64,000 bases of DNA from Flammeovirgaceae bacterium BBD 1991-12 (GCA_001657315.1 LYSV01000039.1:1-64000); one strand, 5' to 3'; counted from the first letter of the stretch, positions 25,619-36,723 are shown. Notes: generated by a model from the sequence alone, not told the origin. Program-made: numbers and translations.

Positions 25619-26059
25619 ATGGTAGGAAGATTTATAAAAGCATTTTGGTTTTTTTCATTGCTGGCCAGTCTTGCAAATTTGTTGTATGTCTATGCGGGTT
25701 TGTCACAGCAGGTGATCTACGGCGCTGATACGGAGAGCTGGTTTACGGATAAGGAAACTTTTTTTTATATGGCATTGGCCATACTGGTAGTGTACAACTT
25801 CTCCTTCTATGCACTCTCCAAAAATATGAAGTACCGGAACGAGGCCCTGAATACGTTACTCATCAACTGGCAGCTGAGTTTTACGGTCGTGCTCAACGGG
25901 TTTTATATCGTAGGACTGAATTTTGTTTTTCTACTCAACAGTGGAGAAAAATTCAACTATGACAGCTTTGGCTACCTGATATTTGTAGCCCTTGGATTGA
26001 TCGTGATCTGGCTGTTGGCACTTCCAGTCCTTGTCGTAAGACAAACGCGCTTATCTTAA
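25619..26059 (+). CDS. Small integral membrane protein, four predicted helices
   Basis: 146 aa from the ATG at 25619 (MVGRFIKAFWFFSLLASL); the frame is open further upstream but the added residues are unrelated. Four hydrophobic segments are visible: about residues 8-27, 50-68, 80-105 (NWQLSFTVVLNGFYIVGLNFVFLL) and 118-138. No known family comes to mind. It is the gene before parE, separated by 168 nt containing an AT-only palindrome. Confidence 0.65.
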   Translation: MVGRFIKAFWFFSLLASLANLLYVYAGLSQQVIYGADTESWFTDKETFFYMALAILVVYNFSFYALSKNMKYRNEALNTLLINWQLSFTVVLNGFYIVGLNFVFLLNSGEKFNYDSFGYLIFVALGLIVIWLLALPVLVVRQTRLS

Positions 26060-26084
26060 ATATTTACTTGAGTTAATTTATATT

Positions 26085-26107
26085 AAATAATTGATTATCA
26101 ATTATTT
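26085..26107. promoter_or_regulatory. Perfect AT palindrome upstream of parE
   Basis: AAATAATTGA (26085-26094) and its exact complement TCAATTATTT (26098-26107) are separated by TTA. It lies 120 nt before the parE ATG and 26 nt after the membrane-protein stop. Such a dyad could be an operator in the parE upstream region; without G or C pairs in the outer stem and without a T tract a terminator role is less likely. Confidence 0.4.
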
Positions 26108-26227
26108 ATATCTTTCATTAAGAGAAAATGCTTTAAATATTGGCGGGCTGCTATTTCCGTACAATTCTTGAATTAGTTTGAAAATTAGCGTTTATTCGCT
26201 TGGTGATGAGCACTAAAAGGTAGATTT

Positions 26228-28087
26228 ATGGCAGTGGAAAATGTAGCGTACACCGAAGACAGCATTAAGTCCCTCGACTGGAAAGAGCACATACGCTTAC
26301 GCCCTGGGATGTACATTGGTAAACTGGGCGACGGTTCTGCGCAGGATGATGGTATTTACGTATTGGTAAAAGAGATTATCGATAACTGTATTGATGAGCA
26401 CATGATGGGATATGGCAAGACCATTGACATCAAAATAACAGATCACAGAGTGGAGGTGCGGGACTATGGCAGAGGCATTCCTTTGGGTAAGGTGGTCGAT
26501 TGTGTATCTAAAATAAATACAGGGGGCAAGTATGACTCCGGCGCTTTTCAGAAATCCGTAGGATTGAACGGTGTGGGTACCAAGGCAGTGAATGCGCTGT
26601 CCAATTACTTCAAGGTTCAATCGTTTCGTGACGGGCAGACCAAACTGGCAGAATTTATGAGAGGAGAGGTGACCAACGATGCGAAGGTCATCTCATCCAG
26701 CGGAAGGAACGGTACCCTGATCATTTTTGAACCAGACGACAGTGTCTTCAAACACTATCACTTTATTCCGGAGTATCTGAATGACCTTATCTGGAACTAT
26801 GTATTCCTCAACTCCGGACTCACCATTAATTTCAATGGTCAGAAATTCCATTCTGAAAACGGACTAAAGGATCTGCTGGAGCGAAAGACCGATGTAGAGA
26901 GCCTGCGGTATCCGATCACACACCTCAAAGGTGATGACATCGAGATTGCGCTAAGCCATTGCAACCAATATGGTGAAGAGTATTATTCGTTTGTGAATGG
27001 CCAGTATACTACCCAGGGAGGTACACACCTGGCGGCATTTCGTGAGGCGCTGGTACGTACGGTCAGGGATTTTTACAAAAAGGACTTTGATGCCACTGAC
27101 GTTCGCGCCAGCATCGTGGGAGCCATAGCTGTGCGGGTGCAGGAGCCGGTCTTTGAATCGCAGACCAAGACCAAGCTGGGTTCCCAGAATGTAGCTCCTG
27201 ATGGTCCTACCATGCGTACATTCGTCAATGATTTTATAAAAAAAGAGCTGGACAACTACCTGCATCAAAACCCTGCTACTGCTGATGCTCTTCTGAAGCG
27301 TATTATGCAGTCAGAGCGGGAGCGAAAGGAAATAGCAGGCATAAAGAAACTGGCCAATGAACGTGCGAAAAAAGCCAACCTGCATAACAAAAAGTTAAGG
27401 GACTGCCGTGTTCACTATAGTGATAATAAAGGTGATCGCAGGGACGAAACGATGATATTCATTACAGAGGGGGATTCGGCCAGTGGGTCCATCACCAAGT
27501 CACGTGATGTTCAGACCCAGGCAGTTTTCAGCCTGCGTGGTAAGCCGTTGAATTGCTTCAACCTCACTAAAAAGGTGGTTTATGAAAATGAGGAGTTCAA
27601 TCTGCTGCAGCATGCCCTGAATATAGAAGATGGGGTCGACGGGTTGAGGTACAGAAAAATTGTAATTGCCACGGATGCCGATGTGGACGGTATGCATATC
27701 CGCTTGCTGCTGCTTACTTTTTTCCTGCAGTTCTTCCCCGATCTGGTGCGTCACGGGCATGTGTATATTCTTGAAACGCCTCTTTTCAGGGTGAGGAACA
27801 AGAAGGAGACGATCTACTGCTACTCGGAAGAAGAGAAGACGGAGGCTGTAGAAAAGCTGGGCAGCAAGCCGGAAATCACCCGTTTCAAGGGGCTGGGAGA
27901 GATATCCCCTGAGGAGTTTGGGAAATTTATTGGTGAGGATATCCGACTCGAGCCTATTATCCTTCAAAAGGAAACTACTATAAAGCAACTGCTTACTTTT
28001 TTCATGGGTAAGAACACACCGGAACGGCAGGATTTCATTGTTGAAAACCTGAGAATAGAAAAAGACCTGGTGGAGGAGATGACCTGA
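26228..28087 (+). CDS. parE: DNA topoisomerase IV subunit B
   Basis: 619 aa, type II topoisomerase B subunit. The GHKL ATPase domain (1-220) shows [18 protein letters not shown] (N-box), VRDYGRGIP (G1) and [13 protein letters not shown] (G2). A transducer domain follows, then the Toprim domain with EGDSASGSI and [10 protein letters not shown] as metal-binding motifs, ending in RFKGLGEI. With ParC it decatenates replicated chromosomes using ATP. It is assigned to topoisomerase IV, not gyrase, because of its length and its partner downstream. parC follows after a 305-nt gap. Confidence 0.92.
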   Translation: MAVENVAYTEDSIKSLDWKEHIRLRPGMYIGKLGDGSAQDDGIYVLVKEIIDNCIDEHMMGYGKTIDIKITDHRVEVRDYGRGIPLGKVVDCVSKINTGGKYDSGAFQKSVGLNGVGTKAVNALSNYFKVQSFRDGQTKLAEFMRGEVTNDAKVISSSGRNGTLIIFEPDDSVFKHYHFIPEYLNDLIWNYVFLNSGLTINFNGQKFHSENGLKDLLERKTDVESLRYPITHLKGDDIEIALSHCNQYGEEYYSFVNGQYTTQGGTHLAAFREALVRTVRDFYKKDFDATDVRASIVGAIAVRVQEPVFESQTKTKLGSQNVAPDGPTMRTFVNDFIKKELDNYLHQNPATADALLKRIMQSERERKEIAGIKKLANERAKKANLHNKKLRDCRVHYSDNKGDRRDETMIFITEGDSASGSITKSRDVQTQAVFSLRGKPLNCFNLTKKVVYENEEFNLLQHALNIEDGVDGLRYRKIVIATDADVDGMHIRLLLLTFFLQFFPDLVRHGHVYILETPLFRVRNKKETIYCYSEEEKTEAVEKLGSKPEITRFKGLGEISPEEFGKFIGEDIRLEPIILQKETTIKQLLTFFMGKNTPERQDFIVENLRIEKDLVEEMT

Positions 28088-28392
28088 TTGCGGAATTTTT
28101 TTTCCGGACCGGTAGCTTTTGAAAAGTGATGCTTTGTTTTCGTTAAGGTATGTTTCCGGAGCTTTCGGGTTAAAGGCTGGTGGCCAAACGGCCTGGCGTG
28201 ATCCCTCATCTGTCTGGAGGGGTGAAAAAAGTTTGAAAATCCGTGCAGGACGGCCCGGGCGCTTATCGAAGATCTGATCGATGAATAAACAGTATTGTAC
28301 ATATTGATATTGACTGGAACCGAAATAACGGCCACCCTTACTTTTTGGCTGCGGGCCAGAATGAAAGGCTGTTTTTTAATTTTATTTGACCT
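28088..28392. other. Gap between parE and parC
   Basis: 305 bases with no credible gene; the minus-strand frames here are shadows. I see no terminator with a T tract and no clear TAnnTTTG, so parC may be co-transcribed with parE or have its own promoter. Confidence 0.4.
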
Positions 28393-31071
28393 ATGAACGA
28401 AGAGAATAACGGAAAATCGCGCGATGAAGAGGACATCATTCATGATGTGATGCCGGTTTCCGGTATGTATGAGAACTGGTTTCTTGACTATGCCTCCTAT
28501 GTAATACTTGAGCGGGCGGTGCCGGCCGTAGAAGATGGTTTCAAACCCGTGCAACGCAGGATCATGCACGCCCTAAAGGAGATGGACGACGGGCGTTTCA
28601 ATAAGGTAGCGAACGTGATCGGCAGTACCATGCAATACCACCCGCATGGCGATGCCTCCATTGGGGATGCCATAGTTCATATCGGGCAAAAGGACCTGCT
28701 GATCGATACTCAGGGAAACTGGGGCGACATACGGACAGGAGATAGCGCTGCCGCCCCAAGATACATCGAAGCCAGACTGTCAAAGTTTGCGCTGGATGTG
28801 GTTTACAACCCTCAAACCACGGAATGGCAGCTTTCCTACGACGGGCGAAAGAAAGAACCGGTAACCCTGCCCGTAAAATTTCCCCTGTTACTGGCACAGG
28901 GTGTGGAAGGGATAGCCGTCGGGCTTTCCACAAAGATATTGCCGCACAACTTTTGTGAGCTTATAAAGGCATCAATTGATATTCTCAAAGGCAAAAAGCC
29001 CAAGATCTATCCGGATTTCCCTACGGGAGGTACGGCGGATTTTTCCGAGTACAACCAGGGGCTCCGTGGAGGTAAGGTAAAAGTACGGGCCAGAATTGAA
29101 GAGTACGACAAAAAAACACTCGTTATCCGGGATATTCCCTATGCCACCACCACCAGCGGGCTGATCGAGTCGATCATAAAAGCAAACGACAAGGGTAAGA
29201 TCAAGATCAAACAGGTAGTAGACAACACCGCCAAAGATGTGGAGATACTGATCTCACTGGCGCCGGGACAGTCACCGGACATCACGATTGATGCGTTGTA
29301 TGCTTTTACCGACTGTGAGATCTCCATTTCACCCAATGCATGTTTGATCATTGACGAGAAGCCGCACTTCATGCCTGTCAATGAAATACTTCGCCGCAAT
29401 ACGGAGCAGACCGTAACCCTGCTGACCCGGGAGCTGGAGATCAGGCGCCATGACCTGATGGAGAAAATATTGTTTTCTTCATTGGAAAAGATATTCATTG
29501 AAAACCGGATCTATCGTGATATTGAGGAATGTGAGACCTGGGAGGCCGTGATCGAAACGATCGACAAAGGGCTGGAACCCTACAAGCCTCAGTTTTACAG
29601 AGAGATCACCGAGGAGGACATAGTCAGACTCACAGAGATCAAAATAAAGCGCATTTCCAAATTCGATTCCTTCAAGGCGGATGAGCAACTGAAAAAACTG
29701 GAGGAAGATCTTAAGGAAACAGAATATAATCTGGCGCACATCACTGACTTTGCCATTGGCTACTACAGTAATCTGCTGGAAAAGTATGGCAAGGGCCGTG
29801 AGCGCAAGACGGAAATAGCATCCTTTGACAGCATCGATACTACAGTAGTGGCCGCCAATAACCAGAAGCTGTACGTGAATCGGGCCGACGGATTTGTGGG
29901 CTATGGGCTGAAAAGGGATGAGTATGTGTGTGACTGTTCCGATATTGACGATATTATTGTCATCCGTAAGGACGGTAAAATGATGGTGTCACGTATTGCG
30001 GAAAAGGTCTTTATGGGTAAGGATATCCTTCATGCGGGTGTCTGGAAGAAAGGGGATGAACGGATGACCTATAACATGATCTATGTCGATGCCAAATCAG
30101 GGAGGTCCATGGTGAAAAGATTTAACGTTACGGCCATCACCCGTGACAAGGAATACGATCTGACCAAAGGCGCGAAAGGCTCAAAAACCCACTATCTGAC
30201 AGCCAACCCCAATGGAGAGGCCGAGGTGATTACGGTGAAACTGACCTCCGGGGCCAAGGCACGTAAAAAGGTGTTCGATTTTGATTTTTCTACACTGGAT
30301 ATCAAAGGCCGTGCAGCCGGTGGGAATATACTGACGCGCTATCCTGTCAGAAAGGTGGAACTGAAATCAGAAGGTGTTTCTACCCTTAGCGGGCTGGATC
30401 TGTGGTATGATGATTCCGTTGGCAGACTGAACAAGGATGGCAGGGGAACGCACATAGGTAGGTTCAACGGAGAGGATAGCATACTGGTCGTCTATAAGGA
30501 TGGCTCCTATGAACTGACTTCCTATGAGCTTACCAACCGCTATGAATTCCAGAAGATCCTGTTCATAGAACGTTTCAACCCCCGCAAGGTGATCTCTGTA
30601 GTGTACTATGACGGAGAAAGCAAAAACTACTATGTGAAAAGATTTCAGATCGGGACCTCCACACTGGGGAAACGGTTTGTGTTTATCAGTGAATCGTCCG
30701 GTTCAAAGTTACTGGTGGCCACTACCCTCAGCGCCGGAAAGGTAGAAATTGAATTTACAAAGGGGAAGAGCAGAGACAGGCTCAAAGAAGAACTCAATTT
30801 GGACGAATTGATCGATATCAAGGGTTGGAAGGCTATCGGTAATAAGCTGTCTGCACATACTGTAAAAAAAGTGAAGTTCCTTGGTGGGCAGGAAAGCATG
30901 GAAAAGGAAGCCCACGAAGAGAATGAGGAAATACCCAAGGTGCCTGAGCGTGAAACAGAGCAGCCGGAGCTCCCAAAAAAGGAGGCCAAAAATGAACCGC
31001 CACCTCCACAGGACCAGAAGAAGGATGACAACGGCTACTCCGCCGGTCAGACGATAGAACTGGATTTTTGA
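28393..31071 (+). CDS. parC: DNA topoisomerase IV subunit A
   Basis: 892 aa. The breakage-reunion domain has FKPVQRRIMHALKEMDDGR, YHPHGDASIGDAIV and the catalytic tyrosine Tyr124 in APRYIEARLS, which forms the phosphotyrosine link to DNA. The C-terminal part (from about residue 480) contains the beta-pinwheel blades (FVGYGLKRDEYV, GKMMVSRIAEKVFMGKDILHAGVW), and the last 60 residues are an acidic, Lys/Pro-rich tail. It works with ParE. The TrmH-like gene follows after 3 nt, so they share a transcript. Confidence 0.92.
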   Translation: MNEENNGKSRDEEDIIHDVMPVSGMYENWFLDYASYVILERAVPAVEDGFKPVQRRIMHALKEMDDGRFNKVANVIGSTMQYHPHGDASIGDAIVHIGQKDLLIDTQGNWGDIRTGDSAAAPRYIEARLSKFALDVVYNPQTTEWQLSYDGRKKEPVTLPVKFPLLLAQGVEGIAVGLSTKILPHNFCELIKASIDILKGKKPKIYPDFPTGGTADFSEYNQGLRGGKVKVRARIEEYDKKTLVIRDIPYATTTSGLIESIIKANDKGKIKIKQVVDNTAKDVEILISLAPGQSPDITIDALYAFTDCEISISPNACLIIDEKPHFMPVNEILRRNTEQTVTLLTRELEIRRHDLMEKILFSSLEKIFIENRIYRDIEECETWEAVIETIDKGLEPYKPQFYREITEEDIVRLTEIKIKRISKFDSFKADEQLKKLEEDLKETEYNLAHITDFAIGYYSNLLEKYGKGRERKTEIASFDSIDTTVVAANNQKLYVNRADGFVGYGLKRDEYVCDCSDIDDIIVIRKDGKMMVSRIAEKVFMGKDILHAGVWKKGDERMTYNMIYVDAKSGRSMVKRFNVTAITRDKEYDLTKGAKGSKTHYLTANPNGEAEVITVKLTSGAKARKKVFDFDFSTLDIKGRAAGGNILTRYPVRKVELKSEGVSTLSGLDLWYDDSVGRLNKDGRGTHIGRFNGEDSILVVYKDGSYELTSYELTNRYEFQKILFIERFNPRKVISVVYYDGESKNYYVKRFQIGTSTLGKRFVFISESSGSKLLVATTLSAGKVEIEFTKGKSRDRLKEELNLDELIDIKGWKAIGNKLSAHTVKKVKFLGGQESMEKEAHEENEEIPKVPERETEQPELPKKEAKNEPPPPQDQKKDDNGYSAGQTIELDF

Positions 31072-31074
31072 TCT

Positions 31075-31758
31075 ATGGACGAAGACAGTCGTGCACTACT
31101 GGAGTTTTTATCTCAATATGTCTCCGAAGGCAAGAAGGAGGCCATGGAGAAAGTGCTCGACTCACGTACGCGACATCTAACGATCGTACTGGAAGACATT
31201 TACCAGCCGCAGAATGCCAGTGCAGTAGTACGGTCCTGCGATTGCTTTGGTGTGCAGGACCTTCATGTTATTGAAAATGAAAACGACTACACCCTGAATC
31301 CCAGAGTGGTGCATGGAGCTTCAAAGTGGGTGGATATCATTTCGTACAACGAGGGCGACCACAATTCGTCCGATTGTTTTACCCGGCTCAAATTGGACGG
31401 GTACAGGTTGATCGGTATGGTATGTGAGCCGGAGGCCAGATCCATATATGAATTACCGGTCGATAATCCGGTAGCGCTGGTCTTTGGAACGGAGAAAGAC
31501 GGAATATCGGCTGTTGCACGGGAGTATTGTGATGAGCTGATCACTATTCCTATGTATGGCTTTACCGAAAGCTTCAATATTTCGGTCAGTGCTGCGCTGG
31601 CTATGAGCATATTGTCCCAAAAAATATTCAATTCAGAGCTCCCCTGGCATTTGTCGGAGCAGGAAAGGCAGGAGTTAAAACTCAGATGGTCGAGGAAAGT
31701 GGTGCACCGTTCTGACATCCTTGAAAAAGAATTTCTTAAAAGCAGAAAACATTTCTGA
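31075..31758 (+). CDS. TrmH-family (SPOUT) RNA 2'-O-methyltransferase
   Basis: 227 aa. The N-terminal segment has RTRHLTIVLEDIYQPQNASAVVRSCDCFG, the RNA-binding and catalytic Asn/Arg region of TrmH proteins; the C-terminal knot has ALVFGTEKDGISA and IPMYGFTESFNISVSAALAMSIL for SAM binding. It is expected to methylate a ribose 2'-OH, most likely tRNA Gm18 as in TrmH, because length and N-terminus match TrmH more than 23S-rRNA enzymes. It follows parC by 3 nt. Confidence 0.85.
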   Translation: MDEDSRALLEFLSQYVSEGKKEAMEKVLDSRTRHLTIVLEDIYQPQNASAVVRSCDCFGVQDLHVIENENDYTLNPRVVHGASKWVDIISYNEGDHNSSDCFTRLKLDGYRLIGMVCEPEARSIYELPVDNPVALVFGTEKDGISAVAREYCDELITIPMYGFTESFNISVSAALAMSILSQKIFNSELPWHLSEQERQELKLRWSRKVVHRSDILEKEFLKSRKHF

Positions 31759-32182
31759 GAAAATACGTTTTATAACCCGTGGCTATCCATGTTACTTTAC
31801 GGACGATCCGGGTATTCAAAAGTGTCTATGTTGAACCACGAACATGTTGCTGATTTGTAGGCAGATGTGATTGGCAGGTTGGTTTTACTCATGTTAACCT
31901 ATTATTTGATGATGTATTATGAAGTCATGGGAACACAAAAAGGATCATCTCCAACATTCGTTGCTCCAGGAAGGATTTTCGCTGGTTTTCAGCACAATAA
32001 CCCCTCGGTCAGGAATTTTCAACCCTCATTAAACACCATTTAATCAATAAATAATAATAATGTTCCTTCCTTATAAACTTGTATGGTTAAGGTGGATGAA
32101 ATATTTTTATTGGCGGAAGAAACCCTTTAGGGCTGTTGGGTTACTTTATTCCAGTGATGGTTGAATTTTAAATTGTCCCCCA
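31759..32182. other. Gap with no recognised gene
   Basis: 424 bases between the TrmH-like gene and the DUF5686 gene. It becomes AT-rich toward 32040-32110 (runs of AATAATAAT). I found no hairpin with a T tract, no TAnnTTTG and no convincing short reading frame. Confidence 0.4.
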
Positions 32183-34684
32183 TTGATACAAAAAGTGATC
32201 AGTTGTGTGTTGTTGGGTCTGCTGGGAGTAGGGTGGCATGCCCATGCCCAAAAGACGATCATTACGGGTAAGATAACGGATGCCAATTCCGGTGATCCTG
32301 TCCCCTTCGCCAACATTGTTTTTAAAGGTACTTCGATAGGTACCAGCACAGATTTTAGTGGATTCTTCAGGCTTGAAACCAATAACCCTACGGACTCATT
32401 AGTGGCTTCCTATGTGGGGTATATCACACGTTCCAAGGCCGTCCGGAAAGGGCAGACACAGGTACTGGACTTTCAATTGTACGAAAATGTGATCAATCTG
32501 CAGGAGATCGTATTCGTAGCCGGTGAAAATCCCGCCTTTGAGATCATGCGGAACGTGGTAAAGAATAAAAAGGGAAACAATAAAAGATCGCTTGAGGCCT
32601 ATCAGTATGAGACCTATACGAAAATTGAAATAGATGTTGATAACATTACCGATCGTTTCAGGAACAAAAAGTTTGTAAAAAAGATTACGCAGGTTATGGA
32701 TAGTGTGGAGCGAATGGCCGGAGAGGATGGTAAACCTATTCTACCGGTTTTTATATCCGAGTCACTGTCTGAATATTACTACCGCAATGAGCCCCGCCTG
32801 CAGCACGAACGGATCATCAAATCCAAGATCACCGGTGTAGGAGTGGAAGACGGTACATTGGTATCCCAGTTTATCGGCTCTTCTTTTCAGGAGTACAATT
32901 TTTATCAGAACTGGCTCAATATTGTCAGTAAGGAATTTGTTTCTCCCATAGCAGATTCGTGGAAACTATATTATGAGTATGATCTCATGGACAGTGCCAT
33001 GGTCGGGGATCGTTTTTGTTATCGTTTGGATTTTTTCCCGAAAAGTGAGCAGGACCTGGCCTTCAAGGGTAGTATGTGGATCACTAAAAATGAATATGCT
33101 CTGAAGCAGATCGACGTTACCGTATCTCCAAGCGCCAATCTTAACTATGTTGAAAAAATAAAGATACAGCAGGAACTGGAGCCTACTGAAGCCGGTCCGT
33201 GGATACCGGCCAGGAACAGGGTGCTCATTGACATAGGGGAGGTGACCAACAACATGGCCGGAGTACTGGCCAAGTTCTATACGAGTAACCGGAAGATAGT
33301 GGTCAATGAACCGCAGGACCTGAAATTCTACGCCCGTCCCATAGAAGTTGCTGAGGATTTCAAGGTAGGGAGTACGGACGAATACTGGAATCAGAACCGG
33401 CACGAACCGTTGAGTTCTACTGAGCTGAGTGTGTATGAAATGATCGATACACTCAAGAGCATACCGGTGGTGAAAACCTATACGGAGATCCTGAAGATCG
33501 TCATTAATGGTTACAAAAAAGTAGGCAAGGTGGATGTAGGCCCCTACCTGTCAGCCTACGCCAATAATTCGGTGGAAGGGAATCGTTTCCAGGTAGGTTT
33601 TCGGACCAATATAGATTTCAGCGACAAGTGGGTGTTTGGCGGAAGGATCGCCTACGGTACGGGTGATGAAAAATTCAAGTACAATGGGTTTATTGAACGT
33701 ATTCTTGACCGTAATCACTGGACCACCTTAAAGGCGGAGTATACCCGGGACATAGATCAGGTGGGGCTGGCTGCAGAAGATCTGGTCAATAACAGTGTCT
33801 TTCTGGCCGCTACACGCTTTGGCAATCTGATACGGCCTTACTATTACCATCAGGCCAAGTTCACCGCCCAGCGGGAATTGTTCAAGGGATTCATACAAAA
33901 GGCGATCTTTCGCTACAGAGATTTCGATCCTGCCTACAGCTTCGCCTATTTCACCGAGCCGGGCCGGACGGACGCTCCGCTGGCCAGTTCATTCAAGGCT
34001 ACGGAAGTTGTGCTGGAAGCACGGTATGCAAAAGATGAATTGTACATTCAGAATGACAATCAGCGTATAAGTTTAGGTACGTTGAAATGGCCCATTTTCA
34101 CTGTCAGGTACACCCGTGGGCTGAAAGGGGTGCTGGGTGGGGATTTCGATTTCAACAAAGTCTCGTTTAACGTAACCAAGGGACTTAAAATGGGATTTTT
34201 CGGTACCTCCAACTTCTCGTTTACCGCAGAACATGTATTTGAAACGCTACCTTACCCTTTGCTGAAAGCGCATATCGGTAATGAGTCAGCCTTTTATACC
34301 ACAGCGGCTTTCAACCTTATGAACTTCTCTGAGTTTGCCAGTGACAGCTATGCTTCTCTTCGGTACAATCACTACTTCCAGGGTTTTATTCTCAACCGGA
34401 TACCGTTGATGAAAAAGCTTAAATGGCGATTGCTGGCTTCGGCCAATGTGCTGTACGGTGAGTTGTCCCAGGAGAATCAGGACCTTATCCCTGAATTTGA
34501 TGCAGAAGGTAGCCCTGTGGAGCCTATTGGCGCCCTGTCTGACGAGCCCTATATAGAGGTGGGCTATGGTATAGAGAATATCCTGAAGGTGATCCGCGTA
34601 GACTTCATCCACCGACTCAACTACCTGGACCGGCCGGATGTGGACAAGTTTGGGGTGAAGGTGAGTTTTCAGTTTATATTGTAA
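32183..34684 (+). CDS. DUF5686 / carboxypeptidase-regulatory-like outer-membrane protein
   Basis: 833 aa. A TTG at 32183 is taken as start because an in-frame stop lies 21 nt upstream and no ATG precedes the signal peptide (MIQKVISCVLLGLLGVGWHAHAQ); a GTG four codons later is the alternative. Residues 24-110 form a carboxypeptidase-D regulatory-like beta-sandwich (ITGKITDANSGDPVPFANIVFKG), as in TonB-dependent proteins. The remainder is the DUF5686 region, with a large C-terminal barrel ending in KVSFQFIL. Found widely in Bacteroidota outer membranes, role unknown. It lacks a TonB box or SusD partner. Confidence 0.82.
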   Translation: MIQKVISCVLLGLLGVGWHAHAQKTIITGKITDANSGDPVPFANIVFKGTSIGTSTDFSGFFRLETNNPTDSLVASYVGYITRSKAVRKGQTQVLDFQLYENVINLQEIVFVAGENPAFEIMRNVVKNKKGNNKRSLEAYQYETYTKIEIDVDNITDRFRNKKFVKKITQVMDSVERMAGEDGKPILPVFISESLSEYYYRNEPRLQHERIIKSKITGVGVEDGTLVSQFIGSSFQEYNFYQNWLNIVSKEFVSPIADSWKLYYEYDLMDSAMVGDRFCYRLDFFPKSEQDLAFKGSMWITKNEYALKQIDVTVSPSANLNYVEKIKIQQELEPTEAGPWIPARNRVLIDIGEVTNNMAGVLAKFYTSNRKIVVNEPQDLKFYARPIEVAEDFKVGSTDEYWNQNRHEPLSSTELSVYEMIDTLKSIPVVKTYTEILKIVINGYKKVGKVDVGPYLSAYANNSVEGNRFQVGFRTNIDFSDKWVFGGRIAYGTGDEKFKYNGFIERILDRNHWTTLKAEYTRDIDQVGLAAEDLVNNSVFLAATRFGNLIRPYYYHQAKFTAQRELFKGFIQKAIFRYRDFDPAYSFAYFTEPGRTDAPLASSFKATEVVLEARYAKDELYIQNDNQRISLGTLKWPIFTVRYTRGLKGVLGGDFDFNKVSFNVTKGLKMGFFGTSNFSFTAEHVFETLPYPLLKAHIGNESAFYTTAAFNLMNFSEFASDSYASLRYNHYFQGFILNRIPLMKKLKWRLLASANVLYGELSQENQDLIPEFDAEGSPVEPIGALSDEPYIEVGYGIENILKVIRVDFIHRLNYLDRPDVDKFGVKVSFQFIL

Positions 34685-34975
34685 CCGGTTATGGTTGAGT
34701 TCCATTCACCCACATTCTCTTCATTGCACGATTTTGGCTTTTATACTTATTTGATATAAGTACCTCAGAATTTGCCCTTCTTTTTTCCTGTGCCAGTATT
34801 GGTCATATTGCTCATGACATTGGCCGGCTCGCATCACAGACTTTGCTGGTTCACCCCGGTATTTTGGAACTTTAAATTCATTTTCCAAATTGATCTTTCT
34901 TTTCATTGACAATTCCAACTCCGGACACTTCGGGGGTGTCTTTTAAACAATCACCAAACTTAAACCTCAAATCCA

Positions 34976-36463
34976 ATGAAAAGAAAATACACCCTGCTCT
35001 TCATTTTCATAGGTGTTGCTTACATGGCTTGCGAGGATGATTTAGATGATGCTGGCAATACCCCGAATATATTAAGCAATTTTGCGAATGGGTATATGGG
35101 GGAAGCTTCCCCAGGCGAGAAGTATGTTGAGTACGAAGAAAATCCATTTGTCGAAGTCCGTGATCAACATGTTTCAACATTTTCCATTGATGCTGACGGA
35201 GCATCTTACAGCAATGTAAGAAGGTTTTTGAAGAATGGAATTCATCCGCCTAAAGGAGCTATCCGCACGGAAGAACTGATCAATTATTTTCAATACGATT
35301 ATAAAGAAACCAGCAGCGTTCATCCTGTTTCGCTGAATGGTGAAGTTAGCCAATGTCCCTGGAACAGCCTTCATAGACTCATTAGGATAGGGATCAGAGG
35401 TAAAGAGATAACAAGGGCGGCTTTACCGCCCTCCAATTTCGTTCTGCTTATTGACATTTCAGGATCTATGGGATCGGAGAATAAGCTTGAATTACTTAAA
35501 AATAGTTTTTCTCTTTTTATCGATGAAATGCGTGCCGAAGATAAAATCGCTATTGTCACCTACGCGGGAAATTCCGGCGTGGCTTTAAAGGCTACCTCAG
35601 GTGATCAGAAAAATACGATCAAAGCAGCAATACAAGCCTTAGGGTCAGGAGGAAGCACCGCTGGAGCCGAAGGTATTATAACGGCATATGAAATTGCCAG
35701 GGAAAATTTTATCACCGGAGGAAACAATAGGGTGATCCTTGGTACGGATGGCGATTTCAATGTAGGTCCGTCCAGCCTTGAGGAGCTGATTGAATTGATT
35801 GAGTCAAAAAGGGATCAGGGAATATTTCTTACGGTATTGGGGGTAGGGGAAGGAAACCTGAATGATGCGGGCATGGAGCAACTTGCCAATAACGGTAACG
35901 GGAATTACGAATATATTGATAATATTGACCAGGCCCGAAAGGTATTTATCCATGAGTTTTCCAAATTTTATACCGTAGCCAAGGACGTAAAAGTGCAGGT
36001 TGCTTTCAATGCTACTTTGGTGAAAGCCTACCGGCTGATAGGTTATGAAAACCGTCTGCTGGAAACAGATGATTTTGAAAATGATAAAAAGGATGCGGGA
36101 GAAATTGGGGCAGGGCAGCAAATTACTGCACTGTATGAGATCAAACCTGCAAGCAGCCCCGCCTTGCGGTCTGTACCCACTTTTACAATTGATTTTCGCT
36201 ACAAGCTCCCTGATGAAGACCACAGTATCCCATTGACGCTGAAAATATTCGATCAGGGAAAATTATTTGATCAGGCATCGGAAAATATGCGTTTTGCTGG
36301 TTCGGTAGCGGCATATGGGATGTTACTTTGGGATTCAGATTATAAGGGAAATGCCAATTATGAAGCAATAAGGTCATGGGCCATGGAGTCTATGAATTAC
36401 AATCCCCATCAATATAAAAATGAGTTTCTTGAACTAATTGAAATTGCAAAAAGCCTGCAATGA
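34976..36463 (+). CDS. VWA-domain lipoprotein with VWF N-terminal and DUF3520-type domains
   Basis: 495 aa. The signal (MKRKYTLLFIFIGVAYMAC) ends in a lipobox Cys. It follows the order of the YfbK-like family: a von Willebrand N-terminal domain (STFSIDADGASYSNVRRFL ... IRTEELINYF), a VWA domain with MIDAS DISGSMGS (Asp160, Ser162, Ser164), and a C-terminal DUF3520-like domain. VWA domains bind a divalent metal and mediate protein contacts. The expected place is the periplasm or cell surface. Partner and process are unknown; it stands alone between two 290-nt gaps. Confidence 0.85.
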   Translation: MKRKYTLLFIFIGVAYMACEDDLDDAGNTPNILSNFANGYMGEASPGEKYVEYEENPFVEVRDQHVSTFSIDADGASYSNVRRFLKNGIHPPKGAIRTEELINYFQYDYKETSSVHPVSLNGEVSQCPWNSLHRLIRIGIRGKEITRAALPPSNFVLLIDISGSMGSENKLELLKNSFSLFIDEMRAEDKIAIVTYAGNSGVALKATSGDQKNTIKAAIQALGSGGSTAGAEGIITAYEIARENFITGGNNRVILGTDGDFNVGPSSLEELIELIESKRDQGIFLTVLGVGEGNLNDAGMEQLANNGNGNYEYIDNIDQARKVFIHEFSKFYTVAKDVKVQVAFNATLVKAYRLIGYENRLLETDDFENDKKDAGEIGAGQQITALYEIKPASSPALRSVPTFTIDFRYKLPDEDHSIPLTLKIFDQGKLFDQASENMRFAGSVAAYGMLLWDSDYKGNANYEAIRSWAMESMNYNPHQYKNEFLELIEIAKSLQ

Positions 36464-36723
36464 ACAATTGATATAGTTACATTAGATTTGTGACGAAACC
36501 ATGGGACAACCATAGCCATGATGCCTAATGTATCAGATTATGGTGGTAGTTAGCTGCACCTGTCCCGCTGGCTATTTTCATCCGGTACAATAGTTCACAC
36601 CTCATACATAAGGGGCTTGGATTGTGAGTAAGTTTACCCTTTCACGATTTTAAGTCTCTTTGGTGATATGAAACTATTCCTGAATATGGGAATCATATCA
36701 AAGTCCATAAACTTATTCTTTTA

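Noticed and set aside
32183-34684. TonB-dependent receptor of a SusC/SusD pair
   Set aside because: The regulatory-like domain is shared, but the plug domain, TonB box and a SusD neighbour are missing; the body fits DUF5686 better.
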